This document shows, piece after piece, positions 24,900-33,778 of a stretch of DNA of 64,000 nucleotides (positions are counted from its first letter, which is position 1; each line of letters starts with the position of its first letter). The notes under the pieces are model-generated. The model was not told the DNA's origin and did not search any database. It saw only the letters and a list, made by a program, of their open reading frames with translations. The translations under genes and the position numbers were made by a program. The stretch is from Streptomyces alboflavus (GTDB lineage: Bacteria > Actinomycetota > Actinomycetes > Streptomycetales > Streptomycetaceae), in contig NZ_JNXT01000003.1 in NCBI RefSeq assembly GCF_000716675.1, positions 248,001-312,000 of the forward strand, written 5' to 3'.

Positions 24900-26642
24900 A
24901 TGACCTACTTCCTGCCGGAGAACGACCCCGTCCTGACCGCCGCCCGCGGTCTCGCCCTCGTCCACCCCGACAAGGTCGAGGTCAACGCCGCTCCGCTGTT
25001 CCTGCGGGCGCGCGCCCCGCACCCTGACCGGCGGGTGGCGCTGGTGTCGGGCGGCGGCTCCGGGCACGAGCCGCTGCACACCGGTCTTCTCGGGCGCGGT
25101 GGCCTGGACGCGGTGTGCCCCGGCGAGGTGTTCGCATCGCCGCACAACCGGCAGATCTACGAGGCAGGCGTCGCCGCCGCGAAGAGCGAGGGCGTGCTCC
25201 TGGTCGTCAAGAACTACACGGGCGACGTGATCAACTTCCAGATCGCGGCCGAGCGGCTGCGGCACGACGGCATTCCGGTCGCGACCGTCCTCGTCGACGA
25301 CGACCTGGCCACCGACGCCGCCGACAGCGCCACCGGCCGCCGCGGCACCGCCGCCACGGTCGTCGTGGAGAAGCTGCTCGGCGCCGCCGCCGACCGGGGC
25401 GCCTCCCTGGCGGAACTCCAGGAGCTCGGCACCCGCGTCGTGGCCCGGTCCCGCAGCATCGCCGTGGCGGCCCGCGCCCAGACCTCGCCCACGACGTCGG
25501 CCCCCGCCTTCACCCTGGACGCCGGGGTCCTGGACTACGGCGTCGGCATCCACGGCGAGCGCGGCACCCGCACCATCGCCAGGCCCCCGGTCGACGACCT
25601 CGTCCGGCGGATGACCGACGACCTCCTCGACGCGCTGCCGCCGGGCCCCGACGAGGTGCTCGCCCTCGTCAACGGTCTCGGCGCCACCACCGACCTCGAA
25701 CTGCACGCCATCGGCGTCCTGCTGACCGAGCGGCTCGCCGAGCGCGGCCTGCGCCCCGCGGTGACCGTCGCCGGGACATACACCTCCGCCCTGGACATGT
25801 CCGGGTTCTCGCTCACCCTGACCCGCCTCGACGAGGGCTGGGTCGACCTGTGGCAGGCGCCCGCGGAGACGCCGCTCGTCCTGCCCCGGCCGATGAGCGC
25901 CGACAGCGCCGCCACGGCGGGAGACAGTGCGCCCGAGCGGCCCGCGACCGCCGCATCGGCCGCCGCGCCCGCCCTCGCCACCGGCAGCCGCGTGGTGCTC
26001 GACCGCTACGCGGACATCGTGGCGCAGGTCCGTGACAACCTCACCAAGCTCGACCAGCTCGTCGGCGACGGCGACTTCGGCGACAACCTCTCCGGCGGCG
26101 TCCGGCGCGCCGTGAAGCTCGCCGACGAGTCGGGCGCCGACGGCGTGGCCGCGCTCGCCGAGGCGTTCCTCAACGACGTCGGCGGCACCAGCGGCCCGCT
26201 GTTCGGCCTGCTCTTCAAGGACCTGGCGGCCGCCGGGACCGGCACGGAGCAGGCGCCGTCGATCGCGGCCCTCGCCGAGGCCACGGCCGGAGCGCAGGCC
26301 GCCATCCACCGCGTGGGCGGTGCGCGGGTCGGCGACTGCACGATCGTCGACGCGCTGGCACCCGCCGCCGAGTCGCTGGCCGCGGCGGCCGGGGCCGAGC
26401 CCGGTTCCGAGAGCGCGGAGGCCCCCCTCACCACCGCCGCGCAGGCCGCGATCCGGGGCGCCCTCTCGACCGCGTCCCTGCGCCCCCGGCGCGGCCGCGC
26501 GAGCTACGTCGGCGACCACGCGCTCGGCGTGCCGGACCCGGGCGCGCTCGCCGTCGCCCTGCTCTTCGTGGCCCTCGCCGACATCCACGAGCCGACGATG
26601 GCCACCCGCCTCCCGGCCCCGGGGTACGTGACCGTGCTCTGA
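24900..26642 (+). CDS. Dihydroxyacetone kinase family protein (DhaK-DhaL single chain)
   Basis: 580-residue ATP-dependent DAK-type kinase. DhaK part (1-335): SGGGSGHEPLHTGLLGRGGL binds substrate and His218 in GVGIHGERG is at the position of the substrate-binding histidine of E. coli DhaK. DhaL part (about 360-580): nucleotide/metal aspartates in GDGDFGDNL (from Asp390), then GGTSGPLFG and ASYVGDHALGVPDPGA. An Ala/Ser-rich linker (335-365) joins them. It phosphorylates dihydroxyacetone or a related ketone with ATP. ATG at 24900. No glycerol genes flank it. A strong terminator follows. Confidence 0.93.
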   Translation: MTYFLPENDPVLTAARGLALVHPDKVEVNAAPLFLRARAPHPDRRVALVSGGGSGHEPLHTGLLGRGGLDAVCPGEVFASPHNRQIYEAGVAAAKSEGVLLVVKNYTGDVINFQIAAERLRHDGIPVATVLVDDDLATDAADSATGRRGTAATVVVEKLLGAAADRGASLAELQELGTRVVARSRSIAVAARAQTSPTTSAPAFTLDAGVLDYGVGIHGERGTRTIARPPVDDLVRRMTDDLLDALPPGPDEVLALVNGLGATTDLELHAIGVLLTERLAERGLRPAVTVAGTYTSALDMSGFSLTLTRLDEGWVDLWQAPAETPLVLPRPMSADSAATAGDSAPERPATAASAAAPALATGSRVVLDRYADIVAQVRDNLTKLDQLVGDGDFGDNLSGGVRRAVKLADESGADGVAALAEAFLNDVGGTSGPLFGLLFKDLAAAGTGTEQAPSIAALAEATAGAQAAIHRVGGARVGDCTIVDALAPAAESLAAAAGAEPGSESAEAPLTTAAQAAIRGALSTASLRPRRGRASYVGDHALGVPDPGALAVALLFVALADIHEPTMATRLPAPGYVTVL

Positions 26643-26661
26643 CCCGGCCCAGGCGGATACC

Positions 26662-26699
26662 GCACTGCCCAGGTGAGCCGTGTCTCACCTGGGCAGTGC
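26662..26699 (+). terminator. Terminator after the dihydroxyacetone kinase gene
   Basis: 16-bp perfect stem (GCACTGCCCAGGTGAG and complement) with a 6-nt loop, 19 bp after the stop and just before the PadR operator. It insulates the next operon. Confidence 0.85.
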
Positions 26700-26706
26700 C
26701 ACTTGT

Positions 26707-26726
26707 CTATGCAACGAGTTGCATAG
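26707..26726. promoter_or_regulatory. PadR-type operator
   Basis: Perfect 9-bp inverted repeat, CTATGCAAC and GTTGCATAG around GA, ending 12 bp before the PadR start. It contains ATGCAAC/GTTGCAT, similar to sites of other PadR-type repressors, and overlaps the likely promoter, implying autorepression. Confidence 0.85.
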
Positions 26727-26738
26727 AAGGATTCGGGC

Positions 26739-27296
26739 ATGGCGCTCGAGCACGCGATCCTCGTCTCCCTCCTCGAGAAGCCGGGCTCCGGCTATGAGCT
26801 GGCCCGGCGTTTCGACCGGTCGATCGGCTACTTCTGGGCCGCGACCCACCAGCAGATCTACCGCGTCCTCAAGCGCATGGAGGGCGACGGCTTGATCGAC
26901 GTCCGCGAGGTCGCGCAGCCGGACCGGCCGGACAAGAAGGAGTACTCCGTCGCCGCGCCGGGCCGGACGGCGCTCTCGCGGTGGCTGCACGAGCCGATCG
27001 AGCCGGAGAGCGTCCGGCACGAGCTGGCCGTGAAGATCCGCGGCGCCGCCTTCGACGACCCCGTCGCCCTGATCGACGAGGTGGAGCGGCACCGCCGGGC
27101 GCACGCCGACCGGCTCGCGCACTATCTCGCGGGGGAGCGGCGCGACTTCACCGGACCCGAGGCCCCCGGGACGCCCGACGCCGGTCAGGAGCTCCAGCAC
27201 GTCGTGCTGCGTGGCGGCATCGCGTACGAACGCATGACGCTCGCCTGGCTCGACGACGTGATCGCCACCCTCCAAAGGCTCGGCCCCGAGCGCTGA
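26739..27296 (+). CDS. PadR family transcriptional regulator
   Basis: 185-residue PadR repressor. The N-terminal winged helix is plain (LEHAILVSLLEKPGSGYELA, then ATHQQIYRVLKRMEGDGLI), followed by the KKEYSVAAPGRTALSRWL hairpin and a helical C-terminal dimerisation part (about 110-185). ATG at 26739 with AAGGA 7 nt upstream. A perfect palindrome lies directly upstream and the acyl-CoA dehydrogenase gene follows 71 bp downstream on the same strand, so it probably represses both. The inducer may be a substrate of that enzyme; this is inference. Confidence 0.92.
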   Translation: MALEHAILVSLLEKPGSGYELARRFDRSIGYFWAATHQQIYRVLKRMEGDGLIDVREVAQPDRPDKKEYSVAAPGRTALSRWLHEPIEPESVRHELAVKIRGAAFDDPVALIDEVERHRRAHADRLAHYLAGERRDFTGPEAPGTPDAGQELQHVVLRGGIAYERMTLAWLDDVIATLQRLGPER

Positions 27297-27367
27297 ACCG
27301 GGCCCAGAGCCCTCCCTTGCCCGAAGCCCTCTCTCCCTCAACTCCCGAGCCGGAAAGGCGAATTGCC

Positions 27368-29092
27368 ATGGCGGACCCGCTGCTGTTCAATCCGCGCACG
27401 TACGACCCGACCCACTTCGACGCTGAGACGCGCAGGCTCCTGCGCGCGACCGTCGACTGGTTCGAGGCGCGCGGCAAGCGCAAGCTGATCGAGGACTACC
27501 GCTCGCGCGCCTGGCTTGCGGACTTCCTCGCGTTCTCCGCGAAGGAGGGTCTCTTCGCGACCTTCCTCACCCCGGCGGCGGACGCCCAGGAGGGCCACGG
27601 CGACAAGCGCTGGGACACCGCCCGGATCGCCGCCCTCAACGAGATCTTCGGCTTCTACGGCCTCGACTACTGGTACGCCTGGCAGGTCACCATCCTCGGC
27701 CTCGGCCCGGTCTGGCAGAGCGACAACGCCGCCGCCCGCGCCCGCGCCGCCGAACTCCTCACCCAGGGCGAGGTGTTCGCGTTCGGCCTGTCCGAGAAGG
27801 CCCACGGCGCCGACATCTACTCGACCGACATGCTCCTGGAGCCGGACGGCGACGGCGGCTTTTGGGCCAGCGGCTCCAAGTACTACATCGGCAACGGCAA
27901 CGCCGCCGGGCTCGTCTCCGTCTTCGGCCGCCGCACCGACGTCGAGGGTCCCGACGGCTACGTCTTCTTCGCCGCCGACAGCCGCCACGAGGCGTACCAC
28001 CTGGTCAAGAACGTCGTCGACTCCTCGAAGTACGTCAGCGAGTTCCGCCTGGAGAACTACCCGGTCCGCGCCGAGGACGTGCTGCACACCGGCCGCGCCG
28101 CCTTCGACGCCGCCCTGAACACCGTCAACGTCGGCAAGTTCAACCTCTGCACCGGCGCGATCGGCATCTGCGAGCACGCGATGTACGAGGCCGTCACGCA
28201 CGCCACGGGCCGCATCCTCTACGGCCGCCCCGTCACCGCGTTCCCGCACGTGCGCCGGGAGCTGACCGACGCCTACGTCCGTCTCGTCGGCATGAAGCTG
28301 TTCAGCGACCGTGCCGTGGACTACTTCCGCTCCGCCGGTCCCGACGACCGCCGCTACCTCCTCTTCAACCCCATGACGAAGATGAAGGTGACCACGGAGG
28401 GCGAGAAGGTCATCGACCTGATGTGGGACGTCATCGCCGCCAAGGGCTTCGAGAAGGACACCTACTTCGCCCAGGCCGCCACCGAGATCCGCGGCCTGCC
28501 GAAGCTGGAGGGCACGGTCCACGTCAACCTCGCCCTGATCCTGAAGTTCATGGGCAACCACCTCCTGAACCCGGCCGAGTACGCGCCCGTGCCCACCCGT
28601 CTGGACGCGACCGACGACGACTTCCTCTTCCGGCAGGGCCCCGCCCGCGGCCTCGGCGCCATCCGCTTCCACGACTGGCGCACCGCCTACGACGCGTACG
28701 CCGAGGTGCCGAACGTCGCCTGCTTCCGCGAACAGGCCGACGCGCTCTGCGAGTTCGTCACCACCGCGGCCCCCGACGAGAAGCAGAGCCGCGACCTCGA
28801 CCTGCTGCTCGCCATCGGCCAGCTGTTCGCGCTCGTCGTGCACGGCCAGCTGATCCTGGAGCAGGCCCGCCTGACCGGTCTGGAGCAGGACGTCCTCGAC
28901 GAACTGTTCGCCGTGCTCGTACGGGACTTCTCCGCGTACGCCGTCGAGCTGCACGGCAAGGACTCCGCCACCGAGGCGCAGCAGGCCTGGGCCCTCGGCG
29001 CGGTCCGCCGTCCGGTCGTCGACGAGGCCCGCTCGGCGCGGGTCTGGGAGCGCGTGGAGGCGCTTGCCGGGGCGTACGAGATGGCGCCGTAG
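27368..29092 (+). CDS. Acyl-CoA dehydrogenase family protein
   Basis: 574-residue flavoenzyme, longer than the 380-residue short-chain enzymes and like the larger FadE-type group. FAFGLSEKAHGADIYSTDM is the FAD/substrate loop equivalent of LTEPxAGSD, and SKYYIGNGNAAG and NVGKFNLCTGAIGICEHAMY follow in the expected order. It probably oxidises an acyl-CoA to the 2-enoyl form, passing electrons to an electron-transfer flavoprotein. ATG at 27368. It is in the PadR operon and is closed by a hairpin. The catalytic base cannot be assigned confidently by eye. Confidence 0.88.
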   Translation: MADPLLFNPRTYDPTHFDAETRRLLRATVDWFEARGKRKLIEDYRSRAWLADFLAFSAKEGLFATFLTPAADAQEGHGDKRWDTARIAALNEIFGFYGLDYWYAWQVTILGLGPVWQSDNAAARARAAELLTQGEVFAFGLSEKAHGADIYSTDMLLEPDGDGGFWASGSKYYIGNGNAAGLVSVFGRRTDVEGPDGYVFFAADSRHEAYHLVKNVVDSSKYVSEFRLENYPVRAEDVLHTGRAAFDAALNTVNVGKFNLCTGAIGICEHAMYEAVTHATGRILYGRPVTAFPHVRRELTDAYVRLVGMKLFSDRAVDYFRSAGPDDRRYLLFNPMTKMKVTTEGEKVIDLMWDVIAAKGFEKDTYFAQAATEIRGLPKLEGTVHVNLALILKFMGNHLLNPAEYAPVPTRLDATDDDFLFRQGPARGLGAIRFHDWRTAYDAYAEVPNVACFREQADALCEFVTTAAPDEKQSRDLDLLLAIGQLFALVVHGQLILEQARLTGLEQDVLDELFAVLVRDFSAYAVELHGKDSATEAQQAWALGAVRRPVVDEARSARVWERVEALAGAYEMAP

Positions 29093-29114
29093 CCGTCCTT
29101 CGGGCCGACGGCGA

Positions 29115-29148
29115 GGTGCCTGACCGTGCGTGCGCGCGGTCAGGCACC
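29115..29148. terminator. Terminator between the acyl-CoA dehydrogenase and snapalysin genes
   Basis: 12-bp perfect stem (GGTGCCTGACCG and complement) with a 10-nt loop between two convergent genes; it can act in both directions. Confidence 0.8.
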
Positions 29149-29201
29149 GTGGCGCTGTGCCGGTGCGGGGAGCTATGAGCCTTTGTGCCGACGGGAGTTG
29201 A

Positions 29202-29783
29202 CTACCGCGCGTCGACCAGGGTGCGGCCGTCGGTCGGGACGCGCGATGCGGCGCCGTTGCGGTAGGCGGCCTCGACGCGGGCCTGCTCGGCCGCGTCGGG
29301 CACCGCGTTCTTGCAGCTCGTGCCGGCGCTTGAGCCCGACATCAGCTGGGAGCACGGGCCGGGCTTGGTGTCCGGCAGGCCCAGGTTGTGGCCGATCTCG
29401 TGGGCGGCGATGCGGGTCTTGTCATGGCCCTGCGTGACCGCCTGCTGGCCGAGCTGGACCTGGGCCCTGCCGCCGGGCCGTACCGGGCCGAGGGTGGCCT
29501 GCGGCCAGCCGCTGGTGGCCACGATCTGGATCTCCGCCCGGGTGCCGGGCGCGGCCTCGACGAGCTTGACGTTGTCGACGTTGGAGTTCCACGTGGCGAC
29601 TCCGGCCGCGATGGCCGACTCCCAGCCGGCGGCGCGGCTGTCGTCGTAGCGGAGCGTCACGACGGCCGACGCTTGCTTCGCCGCGTCCTGTTCGGGCGCG
29701 GACAAGGCGTTCGCGGCGGGCGCCAGGGTCAGGGCGACCGCTGCGGCGGTGCCGGCTATTCCTAGCCGTATGTAGTGCACCAT
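29202..29783 (-). CDS. Snapalysin family zinc metalloprotease (M7)
   Basis: 193-residue secreted protease. A signal peptide (LGIAGTAAAVALTLAPAANA) precedes a short pro-region and the catalytic domain with HEIGHNLGLPD: His128, His132 and Asp138 as zinc ligands and Glu129 as base, the snapalysin-specific pattern. Cys144 and Cys157 in GPCSQLMSG and TSCKN form the usual disulfide. Snapalysin, the small neutral protease of Streptomyces, cleaves proteins near aromatic residues. No LysR-type regulator gene is adjacent, unlike the characterised snpA locus. The ATG at 29783 opens the signal peptide. Confidence 0.92.
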   Translation of the reverse strand: MVHYIRLGIAGTAAAVALTLAPAANALSAPEQDAAKQASAVVTLRYDDSRAAGWESAIAAGVATWNSNVDNVKLVEAAPGTRAEIQIVATSGWPQATLGPVRPGGRAQVQLGQQAVTQGHDKTRIAAHEIGHNLGLPDTKPGPCSQLMSGSSAGTSCKNAVPDAAEQARVEAAYRNGAASRVPTDGRTLVDAR

Positions 29784-29859
29784 TGCTGTCCCTTCACTTG
29801 TGGGGGGCCTCGGTCCCGTGCGGGGCCGAGAGTGTGGGGAGAGGGTGCGGCGGCGGGTC

Positions 29860-30660
29860 TCAGGGCTTGCGCGCCACCGCCCCGTACATGGCGATGTCCC
29901 GGTCGCGGACGTCCCGTTGCCCGCTGCCCGGCCGCCACTTGTGGACTTGCGTCACGCCGGGCTCGACCAGGTCGAGCCCGGCGAAGAACGAGGTGGTGGT
30001 CGGCAGGTCGCGGAGCACCATGGGCATGTTCTGCCGGGCGTACTCCTCGGCGACCCGCCCGACCTCCTCGGGCGCGAAGTCGGCGGTGCCGATGGTCATC
30101 GCCAGGTAGCTGCCGGAGGGGAGCGGGTCGAGGAGGCGCCGCACCAACTGTCCGTCGGCGGGCGGCAGGATGAAGTGCAGCATGCCGATGACCATCAGGC
30201 CGACCGGCTGGTCCAGGTCGATGAGCGCGCGCATCTCCGGGCTGTCGAGGATGGCGTCGGGGTCGTGCATGTCGGCGTCTACGTACGCGGTCGCGCCCTC
30301 GGGGGAGCTCTGCAGCAGGGCGCGGGCGTGGGCGAGGACGATGGGGTCGTTGTCCACGTAGACCACGTGCGACTCCGGGGCCACTTCCTGCACCACCTCG
30401 TGCAGGTTCGGGGCGGTGGGCAGCCCGGTGCCGACGTCCAGGAACTGCCGGATGCCCTTCTCCCGCGCCAGGAAGCGCCCGGCGCGGTGCATGAACAGGC
30501 GGTTTTCCCGCATGTGCACCGGCAGGGACGGCCAGTGCCTGCACATGGCGTCGCCCGCCTCGATGTCCACGAGGTAGTGGTCCTTGCCGCCGAGGATGTA
30601 GTCGTACACCCGAGCGGAGTGCGCGGTAGAGGTGTCGACTCGATCCAGGGGGCTGGACAT
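29860..30660 (-). CDS. SAM-dependent methyltransferase (DUF574 type)
   Basis: 266 residues. The start TSTAHSARVYDYILGGKDHY is the hallmark of the large Streptomyces DUF574 group, and the SAM-binding loop FLDVGTGLPT is at 73-82, followed by YVDNDPIVLAHARALL. The family adopts a Rossmann methyltransferase fold; substrates are mostly unknown and members are widespread in actinobacteria. ATG at 30660 with GGAG 6 nt upstream. It is 76 bp upstream of the snapalysin gene on the same strand, but nothing ties their functions together. Confidence 0.88.
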   Translation of the reverse strand: MSSPLDRVDTSTAHSARVYDYILGGKDHYLVDIEAGDAMCRHWPSLPVHMRENRLFMHRAGRFLAREKGIRQFLDVGTGLPTAPNLHEVVQEVAPESHVVYVDNDPIVLAHARALLQSSPEGATAYVDADMHDPDAILDSPEMRALIDLDQPVGLMVIGMLHFILPPADGQLVRRLLDPLPSGSYLAMTIGTADFAPEEVGRVAEEYARQNMPMVLRDLPTTTSFFAGLDLVEPGVTQVHKWRPGSGQRDVRDRDIAMYGAVARKP

Positions 30661-30907
30661 GCGGGGCTCCGTTCCTTGCTGCTGTGGGTCGTGCCAGACG
30701 GTACAGCGCTGAACCTCTGCGCGAACAGCGGCCCCACGGCCAACAAAGGCTCGGCTCCCGGAAGTTGTACGGAATGCGGGGTCGAGGACGCGCTCGGGTG
30801 CCGCCGGGGGATGCCGTCGGAGTCCTTGTCCCGCGTGTCCGGTTCGCGCGCTTGTCGATAAGTCGCCCTCTCGCCACGCTGGCCGTTTCCGCCAGGCAAG
30901 GGGGCAT

Positions 30908-31687
30908 GTGACGATCTTCGACAAGCGGCCCGACATGACCGAACACCTCAACCGGATCGGCGTCGACCTCGCCGAGCTGCGGCAACGGGTCGACGACCAG
31001 CGCCACGCCGTCGACCAGGCACGCCAGGACGCCAACGCCGCCATCACCACCGGTCTCGCCGAGATCCGGGCCGTCGTCCGCGACGGCCTCAACCGCGGCC
31101 ACGACCAGCTCCACGACCCGCTCGCGACCCTCGGCACGGAACTGGTCGCCATCCGCGCCGCGCTCAACGACATCGGCCGCGGGCGGCCGGGAGCCGCAGG
31201 GTCACCACCCGCCCACGAGGAACCGCCGTCCGTGGCCGAGGGGTCCGGGCGCAAGGAGGGAGAGCGCGTGCGTCACGACGAACCCGACCACGACCACCTC
31301 GACCTGCTCCGCAAGGCCGCCGGAATCTCCACCGCCCGGCTCACGGTGCACCGCGACACCTGGGCCTTCCTCGTCGAACACGCGGGGCAGGACCGGCACT
31401 TCCACATTCCCGGCGCCGTCACGGAGGACCAGGGCACCGTCGCGGTCGACGTCTCCGGCCTCAGCCTGGTCGCCGCCCTCACCAGCCTGCGCGGTGTCGA
31501 GCGCGCCCCAGGCGTCGACCCCGGCACTGCGGCCATCGCCCGCCACCTGTACGAGCGCGTCGCCGACACCGTGCGCTCCCTGACCGCTTCACCGCACCCC
31601 GGCGCCGAACCGGTCCACATCGTCATCGACGACCGCGCCGCACCCCCCACCGACGAGGACCGGCCACCGGAGGCGCCGCAGATCTGA
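30908..31687 (+). CDS. Hypothetical protein with N-terminal coiled coil
   Basis: 259 residues, family not recognised. Residues 10-50 (IGVDLAELRQRVDDQRHAVD and on) form a likely coiled coil; a Pro/Gly/Glu linker (90-125) leads to a folded half with DLLRKAAGISTARLTVHRDT and VAVDVSGLSLVAALTSLRGV. No signal or membrane segment is seen. Start GTG 30908 after an AAGGGGG tract. It lies divergent from the methyltransferase gene and convergent with the rsrR-type gene 63 bp away. Function unknown. Confidence 0.6.
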   Translation: MTIFDKRPDMTEHLNRIGVDLAELRQRVDDQRHAVDQARQDANAAITTGLAEIRAVVRDGLNRGHDQLHDPLATLGTELVAIRAALNDIGRGRPGAAGSPPAHEEPPSVAEGSGRKEGERVRHDEPDHDHLDLLRKAAGISTARLTVHRDTWAFLVEHAGQDRHFHIPGAVTEDQGTVAVDVSGLSLVAALTSLRGVERAPGVDPGTAAIARHLYERVADTVRSLTASPHPGAEPVHIVIDDRAAPPTDEDRPPEAPQI

Positions 31688-31750
31688 AGGGGCCGCGGCC
31701 GTGATGCCCCCCCGCGGCCGTGACGCCCTGCGCGGCCGGGGCGCCGCCGC

Positions 31751-32242
31751 TCAGCCGCCGGAGCTGTTCGGCGTGTTGAGCCACGCGCCGATCGTGGGCA
31801 GGGCATCGGGTCCGCTGTCCTGCTCCACGGTGCCGACGAGGTCGGCGATGGAGACGCCCCGCAGGGACGCCTGCCAGGCCGCCTCGGCGGCAGCCATGGT
31901 GCGGGCGACGGGGCACGCCTTGGTGCAGTCCTGGGGCGGGGTCCCGAAGGGGCCCCGCTGACGGATCTCGGTGCACACGAACGCGGGGCCCGCCCCGTCG
32001 ACCGCCTGCACCACGTCCAGGACCGTGATCTCGGCGGCGGGCCTGGTCAGTACGTATCCACCGGTCTTGCCCTGGACGGACTTGACGAGTCCCGCGCGGG
32101 ACAGGGCCTGCATCTGCTTGGCCAGGTAGCTGGGCGAGACGTCGTGCAGCTGCGCGAGGCGCGCGGCCGGGACCGGTTCGCTCGCGGCGGTCAGCACCAC
32201 GCAGCAGTGCACCGCCCACTCCACGCCGCCCGACATCTTCAT
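31751..32242 (-). CDS. rsrR: RsrR-type Rrf2 family redox regulator
   Basis: 163-residue Rrf2 regulator. MKMSGGVEWAVHCCVVL contains Glu8, Trp9 and His12, and Cys90 and Cys110 follow (Cys106 between), matching the ligand set I recall for the [2Fe-2S] protein RsrR of S. venezuelae, including the Trp next to the cluster. The helix-turn-helix is about 25-60 (ARLAQLHDVSPSYLAKQMQA). It is divergent from an NmrA-type gene, the same arrangement described for RsrR. ATG 32242 has GGGGAGAG just upstream. It probably senses redox state and represses the neighbour and itself. Confidence 0.85.
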   Translation of the reverse strand: MKMSGGVEWAVHCCVVLTAASEPVPAARLAQLHDVSPSYLAKQMQALSRAGLVKSVQGKTGGYVLTRPAAEITVLDVVQAVDGAGPAFVCTEIRQRGPFGTPPQDCTKACPVARTMAAAEAAWQASLRGVSIADLVGTVEQDSGPDALPTIGAWLNTPNSSGG

Positions 32243-32289
32243 GTGCTCTCCCCGTGTGACGCGCTCGCCCCGCTTGACTCGGACACAGG

Positions 32290-32327
32290 ATATCCGAGTA
32301 TTATCTCGGACATCAGATATCCGAGTT
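32290..32327. promoter_or_regulatory. RsrR operator region with three half-sites
   Basis: Three half-sites, ATATCCGAG (32290), CTCGGACAT (32305) and ATATCCGAG (32317), form two overlapping palindromes. The second fits an 11-3-11 layout (32303-32327), the arrangement I recall for RsrR. It lies between the divergent rsrR-type and NmrA-type genes. Confidence 0.82.
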
Positions 32328-32379
32328 AGCTGCGTCGTGTGACAGGGGTGTGGCGCTCGGTTCACGGAAGGGCAGGATC

Positions 32380-33120
32380 ATGAAGATCACCGTCATCGGC
32401 GGCACCGGCCTCATCGGTTCCCAGCTGGTCGCGAGGCTCCGCGAGGCCGGGCACGAGGTGGTCGCCTCGTCCCTGTCGACCGGGCTCGACCTGCTCACCG
32501 GCGCGAGTCTCGACGAGGCGCTCGACGGCGCGGACACGGTCGTCAACGTGTCGAACTCGCCCACGTTCGACGAGGCGTCCCCGGCGTTCTTCCGCACCAC
32601 CATGGAGAACCTGCTGGCCGCGGGGGAGCGCGCGGGCGTCACCCACCAGGTCATCCTGTCCATCGTGGGCGTCGACCAGGTGCCGCAGCTGGACTACTAC
32701 CGCGCGAAGGCGCTCCAGGAGGAGCTGCTGCGCGGCGGGCCCACGCCGTACTCGATCGTGCGCGCCACCCAGTTCTACGAGTTCATGGACGCGGTCATGT
32801 CCTGGACCTCCGACGGCGAGACCGTCCGCCTCCCCGCCACCCCCGTCCAGCCCATCGCCTCGGCCGACGTGGTCGCCGCCCTCGCCGACGTCGCCACCGC
32901 CCCGCCCCTGAACGGCACGCTGGACGTCGCGGGCCCGGACACCTTCTCGCTGGACGACCTCGGCCGCCTCACGCTGGAGCGCCAGAAGGACCCGCGCACC
33001 GTCGTCACCGACGACAAGGCGGGCATGTTCGCCGCCGTCGAGGGCGACGTCCTGGTCCCGCGCCCCGGCGCGCGCCTGGCCGCCACGCGCTACGAGGACT
33101 GGCTGAGCGCTTCTCGGTAG
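32380..33120 (+). CDS. NmrA-like NAD(P)-binding protein
   Basis: 246-residue atypical short-chain dehydrogenase. GGTGLIGSQ (7-15) is the NAD(P) fold, and SIVGVDQVPQLDYYRAKALQ and YSIVRATQFYEFMDAV are typical of the NmrA group, which often senses NAD(P)+/NAD(P)H ratio rather than reducing a substrate. ATG at 32380. It is the divergent partner of the RsrR-type regulator, as in S. venezuelae, so expression should follow redox state. A sensor or quinone-related role is inferred. Confidence 0.88.
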   Translation: MKITVIGGTGLIGSQLVARLREAGHEVVASSLSTGLDLLTGASLDEALDGADTVVNVSNSPTFDEASPAFFRTTMENLLAAGERAGVTHQVILSIVGVDQVPQLDYYRAKALQEELLRGGPTPYSIVRATQFYEFMDAVMSWTSDGETVRLPATPVQPIASADVVAALADVATAPPLNGTLDVAGPDTFSLDDLGRLTLERQKDPRTVVTDDKAGMFAAVEGDVLVPRPGARLAATRYEDWLSASR

Positions 33121-33164
33121 TCGGCGCCGCCCTGTGGTCGTGCCCGAGGCGGCGGACGACGTCG

Positions 33165-33671
33165 TCAGCCCTCGGCCTTGGACGGTTCGGCGTCGGCCTG
33201 GCGGATCTCGTCAAGGGAGTCCTGGAGCAGCGCTTTGGCGCGGGTGAACCAGTCGGCGAGTACGGCGATCTCGTCCGGGCCGTAGTCGGCGAACAGCAGG
33301 CCCAGGCGCTCGTAGAAGGGGCCGTAGACCTCCAGGACGCGGCTCTGCGCGGCCTCCTCCATGGTCACGTGGACGCGCCGGCGGTCCTTCGGGTCGGCCT
33401 CGCGCCGTACGTAGCCCGCCTTCTCCAGGCGGTTGAGGACACCGGTCACCGCCCCGGTGGTCAACCGTGCCCGCCCGGCGAGGTCGCCCGCCACCAGGGA
33501 CTCGCCGGCGTTGGCCGCCTCGATGAGGAAGCCGAGACAGGTGAGGTCCGTGACGTTGAGGCCCATGCGCCGGGCGATGTCCTGCTGCCCGAACTGGGCC
33601 GTGGCGATCATCCGGTCCATCGCGTACAGCGCCTGGTCGGCCGTCGCCGCCGGACGCGTCTTGCCCTGCAC
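33165..33671 (-). CDS. MarR family transcriptional regulator
   Basis: 168 residues, winged helix of MarR type: LAGRARLTTGAVTGVLNRLE KAGYV (recognition helix) and the wing DPKDRRRVHVTMEEAA, between helical dimerisation ends. GTG at 33671 is preferred over GTG 33674 and ATG 33689 because AAGGGG is 7 nt upstream of it. A perfect 16-bp palindrome sits just upstream. The divergent HGxx-type membrane gene at 33779 starts 108 bp away, so that gene may be the target. The ligand is unknown. Confidence 0.9.
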   Translation of the reverse strand: MQGKTRPAATADQALYAMDRMIATAQFGQQDIARRMGLNVTDLTCLGFLIEAANAGESLVAGDLAGRARLTTGAVTGVLNRLEKAGYVRREADPKDRRRVHVTMEEAAQSRVLEVYGPFYERLGLLFADYGPDEIAVLADWFTRAKALLQDSLDEIRQADAEPSKAEG

Positions 33672-33698
33672 CACAGATCCCCTTAGCATCTAAGTAAA

Positions 33699-33714
33699 TT
33701 ATCTCGCGAGATAA
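33699..33714. promoter_or_regulatory. MarR-type operator
   Basis: TTATCTCGCGAGATAA is a perfect 16-bp palindrome of the size expected for a MarR dimer, between divergent genes. A related AGAGATA half-site follows at 33714-33720. Confidence 0.85.
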
Positions 33715-33778
33715 GAGATATTCGCGCGGGTGAGTCCCGATCACCCGTCACAGCATCCCATTTCCCTAGGAGACGGCC

